DNA from: Hyphomicrobiaceae bacterium
GTDB lineage: Bacteria; Pseudomonadota; Alphaproteobacteria; Rhizobiales; Hyphomicrobiaceae
Direction: 5' to 3'
Length of the DNA: 64,000 bases
NCBI GenBank assembly: GCA_041397645.1
Contig: JAWKWE010000004.1
Span: 186,001-250,000, forward strand
The notes below the pieces were generated by a model. It did not search any database and was not told the DNA's origin. It saw nothing but the letters and a program-made list of their open reading frames with translations. How positions within the stretch are numbered: position 1 is the first letter of the stretch; every line of letters begins with the position of its first letter. Below, in pieces: positions 51,912 through 59,982 of the stretch. A program made the position numbers and the translations under genes.

Positions 51912-53474
51912 CTATCGCTTCTCAGCGTCCGCGCCGCCTTCCGCATCCAAAACCGCGACCGTCTTGCGATAAAGCGCGTCGGCGCGCTCCTGTGTCTCGC
52001 CGATACACACGACACCCAGTTTTCCAAACTGCGAAAGCGCGCCAATCAGATGGAACGCTACGCCCTCGCCTGTGGCAGCATGAAAGTGCAGACCGTTCTT
52101 CACGGCGATATCGATAAGATCGTCCGAGCATAGGCCGCGATAACGCTCAGATTCCAAGTTGTCTGATGCGAAGTAGCAGCGTGGCCGCCCCGATGGCGTG
52201 AGAAACTCGCCGCTCTGAGCATCGTAGCGCCCATCGGTCAGGAACTGGAGCATCAGGAACGGATGCGTCGTTCCACCCTTTCGCAAATTGATCTCAATGG
52301 CGTAGTGCTTCCATGCGTCACCCTCCTTCACCGAGATGAAGTCGAGGCCGAAACGTCCAAGTACACCCTTGCTGGCGAGAACCTTCGCGGCCGACGTCGC
52401 GAGCTCCTGTAGCTCCAAGCGGTAATCCGCACGTGCGGGAAAGCGACAACCCAGGAAGATCTGCTGGTTGGTTCCACCCAGAACCTGATCGTGCGTTGAG
52501 ATTGCCTCCAACCGCCCCAGGGGATCGACCCGAAACTGTACCGAGGGAGATTCCTTCACTTCGCCAGGAATGAAGGCTTCGACGATCGCCCCCATGGCCT
52601 TGAGCTTGCTCTGGTAGAGATCCCAGGTCATTCCGCCGGCCTCGAACGCCATTTGGGAAAGCCTGCTGCGAACCCAATCGAGCAAAGCACTGCCCTGCGG
52701 GGCGCCCTTCAGACTGATGACGGCGTTACCTTCGCCCGAGAAACCCTCGTTGATTTTAACAACGGCCTTGTCCAGATCGGGGCACTGCTTCTTCAATTCC
52801 GCGAGCGCACGCGCGACATCGTCAGGTGTGCTGAGATCCTCAAATCCCGGCGCCATCGGAATCCCGGCTTCGCGAAAGATCCGTCGCGAACCACTTTTCG
52901 TGCCCCAATAGAGCAGCTCCGGATCACACCCATAAACCGGAAGATCGAGCCGCAACGCCAGCTCGCGTTCAAGTTCCGTCACGGTGAAGCACGTCATGTG
53001 CGCACTACCGGTGTCAGGGATAGCGGCTTTGATGCGTTCGATCAGGCGCGGGCGATCTAGAATCTTGCGCGATAAAGCTACAGGAGCTGCATCCTCGCAC
53101 GACAGCAAGGTGAGGCGTCTTCGCGCGTGGGCCGACGGAATACCGGGCAACAGGTGGAGATAATAATCCACGATCGTCTCGCAGATTGGTGAGCTCGTCA
53201 CGTAGATCACATTGGTCTGCGGCATTCGCAGCAACAGCAGCAAACACAACATCCGCTCTTCGTAACGGTACACTCCGGCAATCTTGGCCATCACATCGGC
53301 ATCGACGGTGAGGCTCGGCACGATCAGAACCGTCCGCTTGGCCAGCGGATCGTCGAAGATTTCGCTGAAGGCGGTCTTGAACCTCTCCTGCATCGCAGCG
53401 AAACGGGCCGATACGTCCGCATTTCCGCTACCCACAGCGTTGGGGCGTACCAATGTCATGTCATCAACCGGCAC
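51912..53474 (-). CDS. ATP-grasp peptide ligase, PGM1-related
   Basis: The product is 520 residues. The N-terminal pre-ATP-grasp part contains VLIVPSLTVDADVMAKIAGVYRYEERMLCLLLLLRMPQTNVIYVTS. The ATP-grasp core has WGTKSGSRRIFREAGIPMAPGF, LDKAVVKINEGFSGEGNAV, VEAFIPGEVKESPSVQFRVDP and FGLDFISVKEG, ending in the metal-binding YAIEINLRKGGTTHPFLMLQF. This is the architecture of PGM1, the pheganomycin peptide ligase that joins amino acids to peptides. The start is GTG at 53474 with GGAGGA 7 bases upstream. The M14 hydrolase gene ends 65 bases upstream on the same strand, so the pair probably forms an operon. The product is unknown. Confidence 0.85.
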   Translation of the reverse strand: MPVDDMTLVRPNAVGSGNADVSARFAAMQERFKTAFSEIFDDPLAKRTVLIVPSLTVDADVMAKIAGVYRYEERMLCLLLLLRMPQTNVIYVTSSPICETIVDYYLHLLPGIPSAHARRRLTLLSCEDAAPVALSRKILDRPRLIERIKAAIPDTGSAHMTCFTVTELERELALRLDLPVYGCDPELLYWGTKSGSRRIFREAGIPMAPGFEDLSTPDDVARALAELKKQCPDLDKAVVKINEGFSGEGNAVISLKGAPQGSALLDWVRSRLSQMAFEAGGMTWDLYQSKLKAMGAIVEAFIPGEVKESPSVQFRVDPLGRLEAISTHDQVLGGTNQQIFLGCRFPARADYRLELQELATSAAKVLASKGVLGRFGLDFISVKEGDAWKHYAIEINLRKGGTTHPFLMLQFLTDGRYDAQSGEFLTPSGRPRCYFASDNLESERYRGLCSDDLIDIAVKNGLHFHAATGEGVAFHLIGALSQFGKLGVVCIGETQERADALYRKTVAVLDAEGGADAEKR

Positions 53475-53539
53475 CCGAAGTCCTCCACATGACGAGACAA
53501 CCTCTCTTCAGCGCCTCGGCCGCACGCGCCCAAAAATCT

Positions 53540-54604
53540 TCAGGGCGTCAGCACTGTACCGTCACGGGCAATCCGCTGCATAAGGTAACCCAAACAGTCG
53601 AGCCGGACGGCGTTTGGATCCAAGCTCAGCATGGACGGGATTGCCGGGCGCGCCAAGCGAATCTCGCCGCCCTGGTAATCGAAATATTCTCCCCGCAGGG
53701 TGAATTCGCCACAAGGCACAACGTCGAGACGATGCGTTCTGGCTCCGCCCAGCGCGCCGAACGGCGTGCCGGCTTTCAACTCGGAAAAATTGAGATGATC
53801 GAGATCGGCGCGGAAGCGGAAGTCCGCTTCCGTGCCATCGAATGAAAAGGTCGCTTCGGGCGAGACTTTGACGATGGCGCGGGTCTGGAGGAGATCGACA
53901 TCGCCCTCCGGCAAACTTGCATGAGGGAAATGCGACATCGCAAGCGCGGCGTGAATGAATTCGGCCGCATGTTCGACGCCAGCTGTGCCGCCGACCCGGC
54001 CGCACTCCACGGTGACGGCGGGACAGATCCGAGCCATTGCAGCGGACTGCACGCCAAGCGGTTTCTTGAAATAGACAATTGTCCGGCTGAAGAGCCGCGC
54101 CAAATGCAGATAGGGATCGGTCAATTCATTAAGGCAGGCATAATGCGGATTGTTTCCGGTATTGTTGTGAATGTCGATGCTCGCGAATGGGTTCGAAGCG
54201 CGCACCATCTCGACCACTTCATGCATCACGGCGGCTTCGTCGGTTTGCTCCAGTAGCGTGCCCGGCCAAGTCCGATTGTAGTCGTTTTGCGTCGGCAGCG
54301 TTCTCACATTGGCGCGCGCGGCATCGATGTTGCCGACAAAGACCATCAACGTGCGCGCCAGACCTTTCGAGGCGGCCTCCCTCATCACCGATTGAACGGC
54401 CTGCCAGCCCGTATCTTCATTCCCATGCAGCAACACACTGAGGAACAGCGGCTGCGGCTGGCGGCCTTCGATCCGAAACAGCGTCGGCCCTTCCAGAACG
54501 CGCCAGAGATCGACAGCAGGAACGTCGAGCAATGCGGATGGAAAGCTATCAAACACGTGCAAGCGTGGACGTGCAATCAAGAGATCTGCGGAAGTGTTGT
54601 CCAT
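53540..54604 (-). CDS. M14-type zinc hydrolase (succinylglutamate desuccinylase/aspartoacylase-like)
   Basis: The 354-residue protein has zinc ligands H60 and E63 in LLHGNEDTG and H146 in IDIHNNTG. Arg in DYNRTWPG and the likely catalytic Glu at 200 (TVECGRVGG) complete an AstE/AspA-type site. These enzymes remove acyl groups from amino acids or trim peptides. ATG at 54604 follows GGAAAGGACG. It precedes the PGM1-like ligase gene by 65 bases. A perfect 14-bp palindrome of FNR type lies about 80 bases upstream. The pairing of a peptide ligase with an M14 hydrolase suggests synthesis and trimming of a small peptide or acylated amino acid. Confidence 0.87.
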   Translation of the reverse strand: MDNTSADLLIARPRLHVFDSFPSALLDVPAVDLWRVLEGPTLFRIEGRQPQPLFLSVLLHGNEDTGWQAVQSVMREAASKGLARTLMVFVGNIDAARANVRTLPTQNDYNRTWPGTLLEQTDEAAVMHEVVEMVRASNPFASIDIHNNTGNNPHYACLNELTDPYLHLARLFSRTIVYFKKPLGVQSAAMARICPAVTVECGRVGGTAGVEHAAEFIHAALAMSHFPHASLPEGDVDLLQTRAIVKVSPEATFSFDGTEADFRFRADLDHLNFSELKAGTPFGALGGARTHRLDVVPCGEFTLRGEYFDYQGGEIRLARPAIPSMLSLDPNAVRLDCLGYLMQRIARDGTVLTP

Positions 54605-54684
54605 GCGAGCGACGTCGTCCTTTCCAGCATCTTCGCGTTGTGAGGTGGATCGAGACAATCTCTCAAACCACACGAGCTCACAAT

Positions 54685-54698
54685 TTGACCAAGGTCAA
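54685..54698. promoter_or_regulatory. FNR/NnrR-type palindrome TTGACCAAGGTCAA
   Basis: This perfect palindrome has the CRP/FNR-family form TTGAC-N4-GTCAA. It lies 81-94 bases upstream of the M14 gene start and about 155 bases upstream of the BA14K gene on the other strand. FNR proper prefers TTGAT; the TTGAC form fits NnrR/DNR-like regulators, but the assignment is inferred. Confidence 0.6.
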
Positions 54699-54853
54699 CA
54701 TTGCGTCAATGTCGCGATCCGCGCGCTAGCTTCGAACTGCCTGTACCGCCGTGACGTTACGCGAGGTGCGACAAACCGGATCGGCAAAGGAACAGGACAG
54801 GTCAAAAAAGCATTTAACAGACATGTCTAAACGATCACAACAAAGGAGGAATC

Positions 54854-55267
54854 ATGTTGCGATCCAAAAAATATGTCTGTCTGGCGAGCGCTATGTTTGC
54901 AGCTGCTTCCGCCGCTGTTCCCGCTGGAGCTGCGCAGATTTCACCCGCGCAAACGGCCGTCATGACATCAGCTGGTAATGGTGCCCAAACCGTCGCTTGG
55001 CGTGGAGGGCACGGGCATTGGGGAGGCGGTCCCCGGCATTGGGGAGGCGGTCCCCGCGGACATTGGCACGGTCGCGGTGGCTGGTGGGGACCGGGCATCG
55101 TCGGCGGCATTGTAGCTGGCGCACTCATCGCTGGAGCCATCCGCGAAGGTCGCGCAAACGACGCCGATATTGCGCAATGTGAGGATCGATATCGGTCCTT
55201 CGATGCGGCGTCAGGTACCTATTTGGGCTATGACGGCGAACGCCACGTCTGCCCTTACCTGATGTAG
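54854..55267 (+). CDS. BA14K family exported protein
   Basis: The 137-residue product has a signal peptide (MLRSKKYVCLASAMFAAASAAVPAGAAQ), then a Gly/His/Trp-rich segment (about 50-78) with a 7-residue unit (HWGGGPR) repeated. A membrane-like stretch (GIVGGIVAGALIAGAI) follows. The C-terminal BA14K motif is AQCEDRYRSFDAASGTYLGYDGERHVCPYL with two cysteines. BA14K is named for a Brucella immunoreactive protein; lectin-like activity is reported for it. GGAGGAATC precedes the ATG. It ends before a strong terminator. Confidence 0.87.
   Translation: MLRSKKYVCLASAMFAAASAAVPAGAAQISPAQTAVMTSAGNGAQTVAWRGGHGHWGGGPRHWGGGPRGHWHGRGGWWGPGIVGGIVAGALIAGAIREGRANDADIAQCEDRYRSFDAASGTYLGYDGERHVCPYLM
55014..55055 (+). 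repeat. Exact 21-bp tandem duplication within BA14K gene
   Basis: Positions 55014-55034 and 55035-55055 are identical 21-base units, each coding for about seven residues around HWGGGPR. The exact nucleotide identity points to a recent duplication. Confidence 0.85.
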
Positions 55268-55288
55268 TAACTGAAACAATCGTAAGCG

Positions 55289-55319
55289 AAAAAAGGGCGG
55301 CTTAAGCCGCCCTTTTTTT
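55289..55319 (+). terminator. Intrinsic terminator of the BA14K gene
   Basis: AAAAAAGGGCGGCTTAAGC pairs with GCCGCCCTTTTTTT-type sequence: an 8-bp GGGCGGCT/AGCCGCCC stem with A and T tracts on either side. It lies about 20 bases past the stop codon and can also serve the convergent gene. Confidence 0.9.
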
Positions 55320-55357
55320 CTTTGTCAGAAATTGGCATCAATGAGCGCGCCGAGTCA

Positions 55358-55735
55358 CTACTGCCTCAAGGGGACAGCCGCGTCGAACAATTGCTCGGCT
55401 TCGGCGATAAGCGCATGACCGAGACGCAGAGCCTCTTCAGCAGCAAGTCCGTAGGGCACGTCGTCCTCGAACCTCACGAGCACGATAGGCTCGTAACGAC
55501 CAGCGCCGATGGCAAAGCCCGCCGGCTTCTTCGTTGGAAGAACCGATGAGGCAGCTCGCGCGTCTGAAGATCTCGCAAACTCGCTAAGAACGTGAGCGAG
55601 AGCGGATGCCATTTCAGCGGACAATGTAACAGTTTTCTCGCGGCCTTGCGCATCTGCTATGGTGATCGCCAAACGATCGCTTGGGCTTTCCCCCCGAGTG
55701 CTCACTATTGATTGCGCTGCGAATGTTTGCGTCAT
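55358..55735 (-). CDS. Hypothetical protein
   Basis: The 125-residue protein has a polar N-terminus (MTQTFAAQSIVSTRGESPSDRLAITIADAQGREKTVTLSAEMASALAHVLSEFAR) followed by an acidic region (EPIVLVRFEDDVPYGLAAEEALRLGHALIAEAEQLF). It has no membrane segment or known motif. The pattern of strands then helices suggests a small alpha/beta domain. GGGGGGCGGC lies before the ATG at 55735. It is convergent with the BA14K gene, from which a terminator separates it. Confidence 0.7.
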   Translation of the reverse strand: MTQTFAAQSIVSTRGESPSDRLAITIADAQGREKTVTLSAEMASALAHVLSEFARSSDARAASSVLPTKKPAGFAIGAGRYEPIVLVRFEDDVPYGLAAEEALRLGHALIAEAEQLFDAAVPLRQ

Positions 55736-55836
55736 GCCGCCCCCCACGCTGTAAAACGACTTCAGCCTAGCCATTCGTTCTCATAGGCGATAGGGCAAGC
55801 GGGCCACGCATGAGCACCTATTGCTCATCCGCGCAC

Positions 55837-55866
55837 AAAAAAAGGTCCGGTTTCCCGGACCTTTTC
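55837..55866. terminator. Terminator between hypothetical gene and csbD-like gene
   Basis: AAAGGTCCGG pairs with CCGGACCTTT around a 4-base loop, with an A-run before and TTTT after, giving termination in both directions. On the minus strand it serves the CsbD gene ending at 55889. Confidence 0.85.
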
Positions 55867-55888
55867 GCGGTCAATAACCAGAGCGAAC

Positions 55889-56086
55889 TTACATGCCCTG
55901 CGTCCACCTATCGATTTCCTGACGTGCCTTGTCCTTCGCGTAGCCGTAGCGCTCCTGAAGAACGCCTTCCAACTGCTCGCGATTACCGTTGACGCGGGCG
56001 ATGTCGTCGTCGGTCAGCTGACCCCACTTCTCCTTGACCTTGCCGGAGAATTGCTTCCAGTTGCCTTCGATACGATCCCAATTCAT
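55889..56086 (-). CDS. CsbD family stress protein
   Basis: The 65-residue product (MNWDRIEGNWKQFSGKVKEKWGQLTDDDIARVNGNREQLEGVLQERYGYAKDKARQEIDRWTQ) has the full CsbD pattern: NWDRIEGNWKQFxGKVKExWGxLTDDD, then IxGxREQLxGxLQxRYGxxKDxA. The family is small, soluble and highly charged, induced by general stress or phosphate limitation, with no known activity. GGGAG lies 6 bases before the ATG at 56086. It has its own terminator and no close partner. Confidence 0.93.
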   Translation of the reverse strand: MNWDRIEGNWKQFSGKVKEKWGQLTDDDIARVNGNREQLEGVLQERYGYAKDKARQEIDRWTQGM

Positions 56087-56236
56087 AGCCAACTCCCTTT
56101 TGAATAGTCTTCAACTGCAAACATGCGCACGAACATCGGCCGATGATACGTGCGCCACACCCTCGGGGTTGGGCTAAGAACGCGGGAGGGGAAGGGAGGT
56201 TCCACCAATTTCAGAAACACACGATAATAGGCGTCG

Positions 56237-57286
56237 TTATCCCAATCTCGCCATTTCTTCGCGCACACGGATGTCGGCGATCATGCGGTCGAGCAGGAGA
56301 CACGTCCGTTTGTATAGGTCAGACCCCGCGCGGTAGTCGGCGGCTGCGTAGAAGTCGCAGCGCCCTGCCTTGAACAGCTCAATACATTTCGACAGACCGG
56401 AATGCGAGGCAGTCGACGCCGAAGACGCCTTGGTCTTCTTGCCGCTCTTGGCGTTTGCACCTTTGCGAGGCGGCGTATCATCCGCGAGAGCCCCATGCAC
56501 CGCGATGGCATGGCCGCCATTTTTCTTCAGCAGCGCCATGCTCGGCACGTCCGTCTCGCCGTCACCGAAGTAGATCATGTTGGAGAACGGAATTGGTCGT
56601 GCGTTTTCCGGCATGTGCGTATTGATGCTCTGGAACTGGTCCTCCAGACCCTTGTTTATGCGAAAGAGATACTGCGTCTTACCGGTGTCGGTGATAACCC
56701 GCTTGGGGAAGGGCAGATCGTAGGCATCGAACCAATATTCCGACGCAAACACGTTATCGAACTTATCGTAGATCTTGGTGCCTTCGATAATTTCGGTAAG
56801 GCCGGAAGAAACGAGATAATGGCGCACGTTGACACCTGACACGCCGGCACGCTCGGCTACGTAATGCGCGATTGCGTCGAACCAAGCCTCGACACCGGGA
56901 TACAGCTCCACCGCAGCCCCTTGCGCGACGAGATCTTCACGATCAACGCGCAGCCCCTTCTCTTTGGCCTTTTTATACATGAGGTGCATGTAGGTGATGA
57001 GCGGATCGGCGCTTTCAGCACGCGCCACGCGGGTGCATTCCGCCCAGAACTCGGAAGCTGCAATGCCCAGCTGCGGCAGGAAGGAATACTCCTGCATCGG
57101 CCGCGGCGATAACGTCCCGTCGAAGTCATAGACCAAAGCGATAGTTCTCTTCGTGCCGCCTGCAACGACATCGCCGGACTTGGAAGCCTTCGGCGCGCGA
57201 TCTGCATGTGCCACGTGCGCTGGTTCATCCGCGCGCGCATCCCTAAGCGATTTTCGGTTAGTACGCCGCGTCATCCGTTCGCTCAT
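56237..57286 (-). CDS. HAD-superfamily phosphatase-like protein
   Basis: The product is about 349 residues. The HAD nucleophile motif ALVYDFDGTLSPRPMQEYSFLPQLG is near 50-74, the middle has HYLVSSGLTEIIEGTKIYDKFDNVFASEYWF, and the acidic motif is IYFGDGETDVPSMALLKKNGGHAIAVHG. This is a type-I HAD fold with a sizeable cap. A Lys/Ala/Ser-rich linker (PPRKGANAKSGKKTKASSAS in part) separates the core from a helical C-terminus. ATG at 57286 is chosen since GGAGGC lies 8 bases upstream; a GTG at 57379 with AGGAAAG is possible and adds 31 residues. Substrate unknown. Confidence 0.85.
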   Translation of the reverse strand: MSERMTRRTNRKSLRDARADEPAHVAHADRAPKASKSGDVVAGGTKRTIALVYDFDGTLSPRPMQEYSFLPQLGIAASEFWAECTRVARAESADPLITYMHLMYKKAKEKGLRVDREDLVAQGAAVELYPGVEAWFDAIAHYVAERAGVSGVNVRHYLVSSGLTEIIEGTKIYDKFDNVFASEYWFDAYDLPFPKRVITDTGKTQYLFRINKGLEDQFQSINTHMPENARPIPFSNMIYFGDGETDVPSMALLKKNGGHAIAVHGALADDTPPRKGANAKSGKKTKASSASTASHSGLSKCIELFKAGRCDFYAAADYRAGSDLYKRTCLLLDRMIADIRVREEMARLG

Positions 57287-57491
57287 TGCAAAAGCCTCCG
57301 CCTTGCGCTGCTCGACTTGTAGCGCCGACAAAAGACCGATTCGGAAGGCGGCATAAAGGAAATCCGCAATTCGGCTCACGTCTTTCCTAGTTGTCGTCCC
57401 CTTTGCGCCGGGCGACAGCCATGATTAGTGCCTAGATTATATCTTGCACGGGGATAAGTGCATGCGTCGCCCCGGAGCGGAGATTGGTAGT

Positions 57492-57854
57492 ATGAAAGGT
57501 TTGTTTATGCCGCCGGTTGCGGCGGTGGCCTTGATCGTGTTGGGCTCTGCGGCTCACGCTGATAGCACCAAAGTCAACTGCGGAAGCGCATTGAGTGCAA
57601 TCGGTGTTTCCAGCAGCACGGAAGGCGGACGTGACTTTGAACGTTACGAGGGTCAAGTACCGCCCGGACTTGCGCGTAAGCGCGCGATCGAGAATTGGCA
57701 GCGGCAAATCTCTAATTCCTGCCCGCGTTATTCCAACAAGTGGTGGCGCGCGCGCGCGATCCGCGTCGACTGCGAGGGCGCCATGGGCAAGGAATATTGT
57801 ACAGCAACCGCTCAACCGGCACGGAAGCTCTTGAGCTATCTGTTGCCGTTCTGA
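57492..57854 (+). CDS. Hypothetical exported protein with four cysteines
   Basis: The 120-residue product has a signal peptide (MKGLFMPPVAAVALIVLGSAAHADS). The mature part has four Cys residues (VNCGSAL, NSCPRYS, VDCEGAMG, EYCTATAQ) that could form two disulfides in the periplasm, plus basic segments. GGAGATTGGTAG precedes the ATG. I do not recognise the family. It is divergent from the HAD gene and has no close partner. Confidence 0.68.
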   Translation: MKGLFMPPVAAVALIVLGSAAHADSTKVNCGSALSAIGVSSSTEGGRDFERYEGQVPPGLARKRAIENWQRQISNSCPRYSNKWWRARAIRVDCEGAMGKEYCTATAQPARKLLSYLLPF

Positions 57855-58047
57855 GCGGCGGGCGGCGGAGCTTTGACAAACGTGTAGCCCCCGTGCTCGG
57901 GCTCCGCCGCATCCCCAAGTCACAAAAAACGAGGCGCGCGCCAGCATCACGTCATCAGCGTGTAGCAAAGGCCCGCTAATGGGCCGATCGGCGCTTGTCT
58001 GAATGTTCGGCATTTGCCGATAGCCGGGGCGGCGCCTGAGATGGAAT

Positions 58048-58090
58048 GCCGGCGGCAGCGGGTCCGCTGCCGGCCGGTCCTTTAGTTTTT
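58048..58090 (+). terminator. GC-rich hairpin followed by T-rich sequence
   Basis: GGCAGCGG and CCGCTGCC pair with a 2-base loop, and TTTAGTTTTT follows about 10 bases later. It lies 200 bases past the upstream gene, so it may end a long plus-strand transcript or be a relic. Confidence 0.35.
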
Positions 58091-58121
58091 GTCGGCTTAA
58101 GTTTCTGCCAACGGTTTGCCG

Positions 58122-59018
58122 TCAGCTGCTCGATTTCTGCTCAAATATTTCTTCGCGCACCTGCGCGTAACTCAGAACCGAGAACAGCACCGTACCTCCA
58201 AACACGTTTCCAGCAAGCGTCGGCAGGAAGAAGGTGAAAACGGCGTCGCGCAGGGAAATCATACCCGTCAGATAGCCGTAGAGCGCCTCCGCGCTTCCCG
58301 CCACGACATGGGTGAAGCCGAACAGCGCAATCAAATACGTCAGCAGCGCGATCATCGGAAATTCGGCGCCTTCGCTGGAAGCCAGCAGCCACACCAGCGC
58401 GGCGATGATCCAGCCTGCGCCTATGCCCTTGGCAAACATTTCGAACGCTGAGTTCTGCATCAAATGCGCGACGATGCGGCCAAGCTCGGCTGAAATAGAG
58501 GCGCTCACGAGTGGAAGTGCGGCAAACGCCCAAGCAAAGATGAAACACCCCACTATATTGGCAGCAAGTACGATGCCCCACAGGCGAAGCGTGCGCCAGA
58601 CCCACTCCATTTGGCGCCGGGCCATGACCGGAAGAACGGCTGTAAGAACGTTTTCCGTGAAAAGCTGCTGATGGCCGAGAATGACGATCAGAAAGCCCAC
58701 CGCATATCCCATCTTTGCAATCGTCGCGCTCCAGGCAGAAGGAGGAAGGTGCGCGGCAAGAGCGGCTTCGGTTAGAAACGATAATCCGATGGAAATACCA
58801 GCAGCGACACCCGACCACCACAATGCGGAGAGCGGACGCCGCAGCTCCGCTTCGCCTTGTAGACGGATAATCTCGTAGACGACGGCAGGGCGGTGCCGGA
58901 TACCTTCGCGGACTTGTTCGCGCTCTTTCCGCGACAAGGTCGAAACTGGGGAGCCTGTAACCTTTTCAGGCTCCTTCTTCTCCGGCTTCTCCGTTTTCTT
59001 TTCTTCGCTCGCGGTCAT
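58122..59018 (-). CDS. Formate/nitrite transporter (FNT) family protein, YfdC-like
   Basis: The 298-residue protein has a charged N-terminal tail (about 30 residues) and then about six membrane segments of the FNT fold. The half-helix motifs are LFTENVLTAVLPVM in the first half and GNVFGGTVLFSVLSYAQ in the second. FNT channels carry small anions such as formate, nitrite or lactate with protons. The long N-terminus and the pattern IRHRPAVVYEIIRLQGEAELRRPLSALWWSGVAAGISIG match the YfdC subgroup. ATG at 59018 follows GGGGGTGAC. It is flanked by the redoxin gene, 121 bases upstream on the same strand. Confidence 0.9.
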   Translation of the reverse strand: MTASEEKKTEKPEKKEPEKVTGSPVSTLSRKEREQVREGIRHRPAVVYEIIRLQGEAELRRPLSALWWSGVAAGISIGLSFLTEAALAAHLPPSAWSATIAKMGYAVGFLIVILGHQQLFTENVLTAVLPVMARRQMEWVWRTLRLWGIVLAANIVGCFIFAWAFAALPLVSASISAELGRIVAHLMQNSAFEMFAKGIGAGWIIAALVWLLASSEGAEFPMIALLTYLIALFGFTHVVAGSAEALYGYLTGMISLRDAVFTFFLPTLAGNVFGGTVLFSVLSYAQVREEIFEQKSSS

Positions 59019-59139
59019 GTCACCCCCGTCGGTCAAATTCTATTGCCCGCCAGACGATGTTTCGAATGGCGAGCGATGAAGCGCAGCGGAACGGGTGTGA
59101 ACGCGCCAGCCGTTGCGCGGTTTCATTCAAACAACGCCA

Positions 59140-59862
59140 CTAGTGGCGGCAGCCGCACCCGCCCTTTCCGTCGCAACCTTCCTTGGCAGCGCCATGGGTG
59201 TGAGAAGGGCCATGGTCATGGTCGTGATCGTGTCCACCACAGCATCCCTCGCCGTGAGCATGGTCATGGCCGTGATGATGGTGGTCGTGATCGTGCCCTC
59301 CGCAGCATCCTCCCTCGTGATGATGCTCATCGGGGTCCAGCAAAGCGCCAGCAAGACGCCGCTCGATGGCAATAGAGAACTCCCGCGGCGAATCCACCTC
59401 CTCCATCAGCAGCCCCATAACCTCTGCACCGATGCGCAGATCATCCACCGCGCCAAGGTAATGGCGACGGAGGCGGCCCTGCCGGTCGAAGATCAGGATC
59501 GCAGGCGTGCCCTCAAGTTCGTAGGCCTGCATGGTCGCCGGCATATTGGCGCCGTCAGGCTTATCGTAGGCGACAGGTATCGTGATGTGATTTTCTTTGA
59601 GGAACGCTTCTACCTTCTCCGGCGACTGCTCTTCGAAGCGCTCAAACGCCATGTGCAGCCCCATCACCGCAACCTCATCGGGAGAAAAGGCATGCCGCAG
59701 CCGCATTGCCTGCGGTAGTCCGTAGCGGCCCGAGCCTGGACAGGTCATCTGGAAGACGGCGGCCACAACGACCTTACCCTTATGGCCCTTGAGCGTTGCT
59801 TCCCCATCCGCGTTGAACCAGCGGTCGGCTGTAAACTCGGGTGGGTTTTCAGGATCAAACAT
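59140..59862 (-). CDS. Redoxin-domain protein with His/Cys-rich metal-binding tail
   Basis: The protein has 240 residues. The thioredoxin-like domain (about 1-150) has VVVAAVFQMTCPGSGRYGLPQAMRLRHAF, with a single active-site Cys41 in TCPGS where relatives usually have CPxC. Strands continue through HITIPVAYDKP and GTPAILIFDRQGRL. A tail from 178 to 240 holds 19 His and 7 Cys, with GCCGGHDHDH present twice and runs of alternating His-Asp. Such tails bind Zn, Ni, Co or Cu. ATG at 59862 follows AAGGAA. It may link thiol redox and metal storage. The FNT gene follows on the same strand. Confidence 0.85.
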   Translation of the reverse strand: MFDPENPPEFTADRWFNADGEATLKGHKGKVVVAAVFQMTCPGSGRYGLPQAMRLRHAFSPDEVAVMGLHMAFERFEEQSPEKVEAFLKENHITIPVAYDKPDGANMPATMQAYELEGTPAILIFDRQGRLRRHYLGAVDDLRIGAEVMGLLMEEVDSPREFSIAIERRLAGALLDPDEHHHEGGCCGGHDHDHHHHGHDHAHGEGCCGGHDHDHDHGPSHTHGAAKEGCDGKGGCGCRH

Positions 59863-59982
59863 ACGAGCATTCCTTATGGTGGTGCATAATGGTGGGGCGC
59901 TAGAGCGCAAGAGTTGAGGCTTCCTCGCGCCGCAGCCGGGCGCAGGCTTATAGCATAGCCCTTCGGCTGATGAGCGCTTTCG

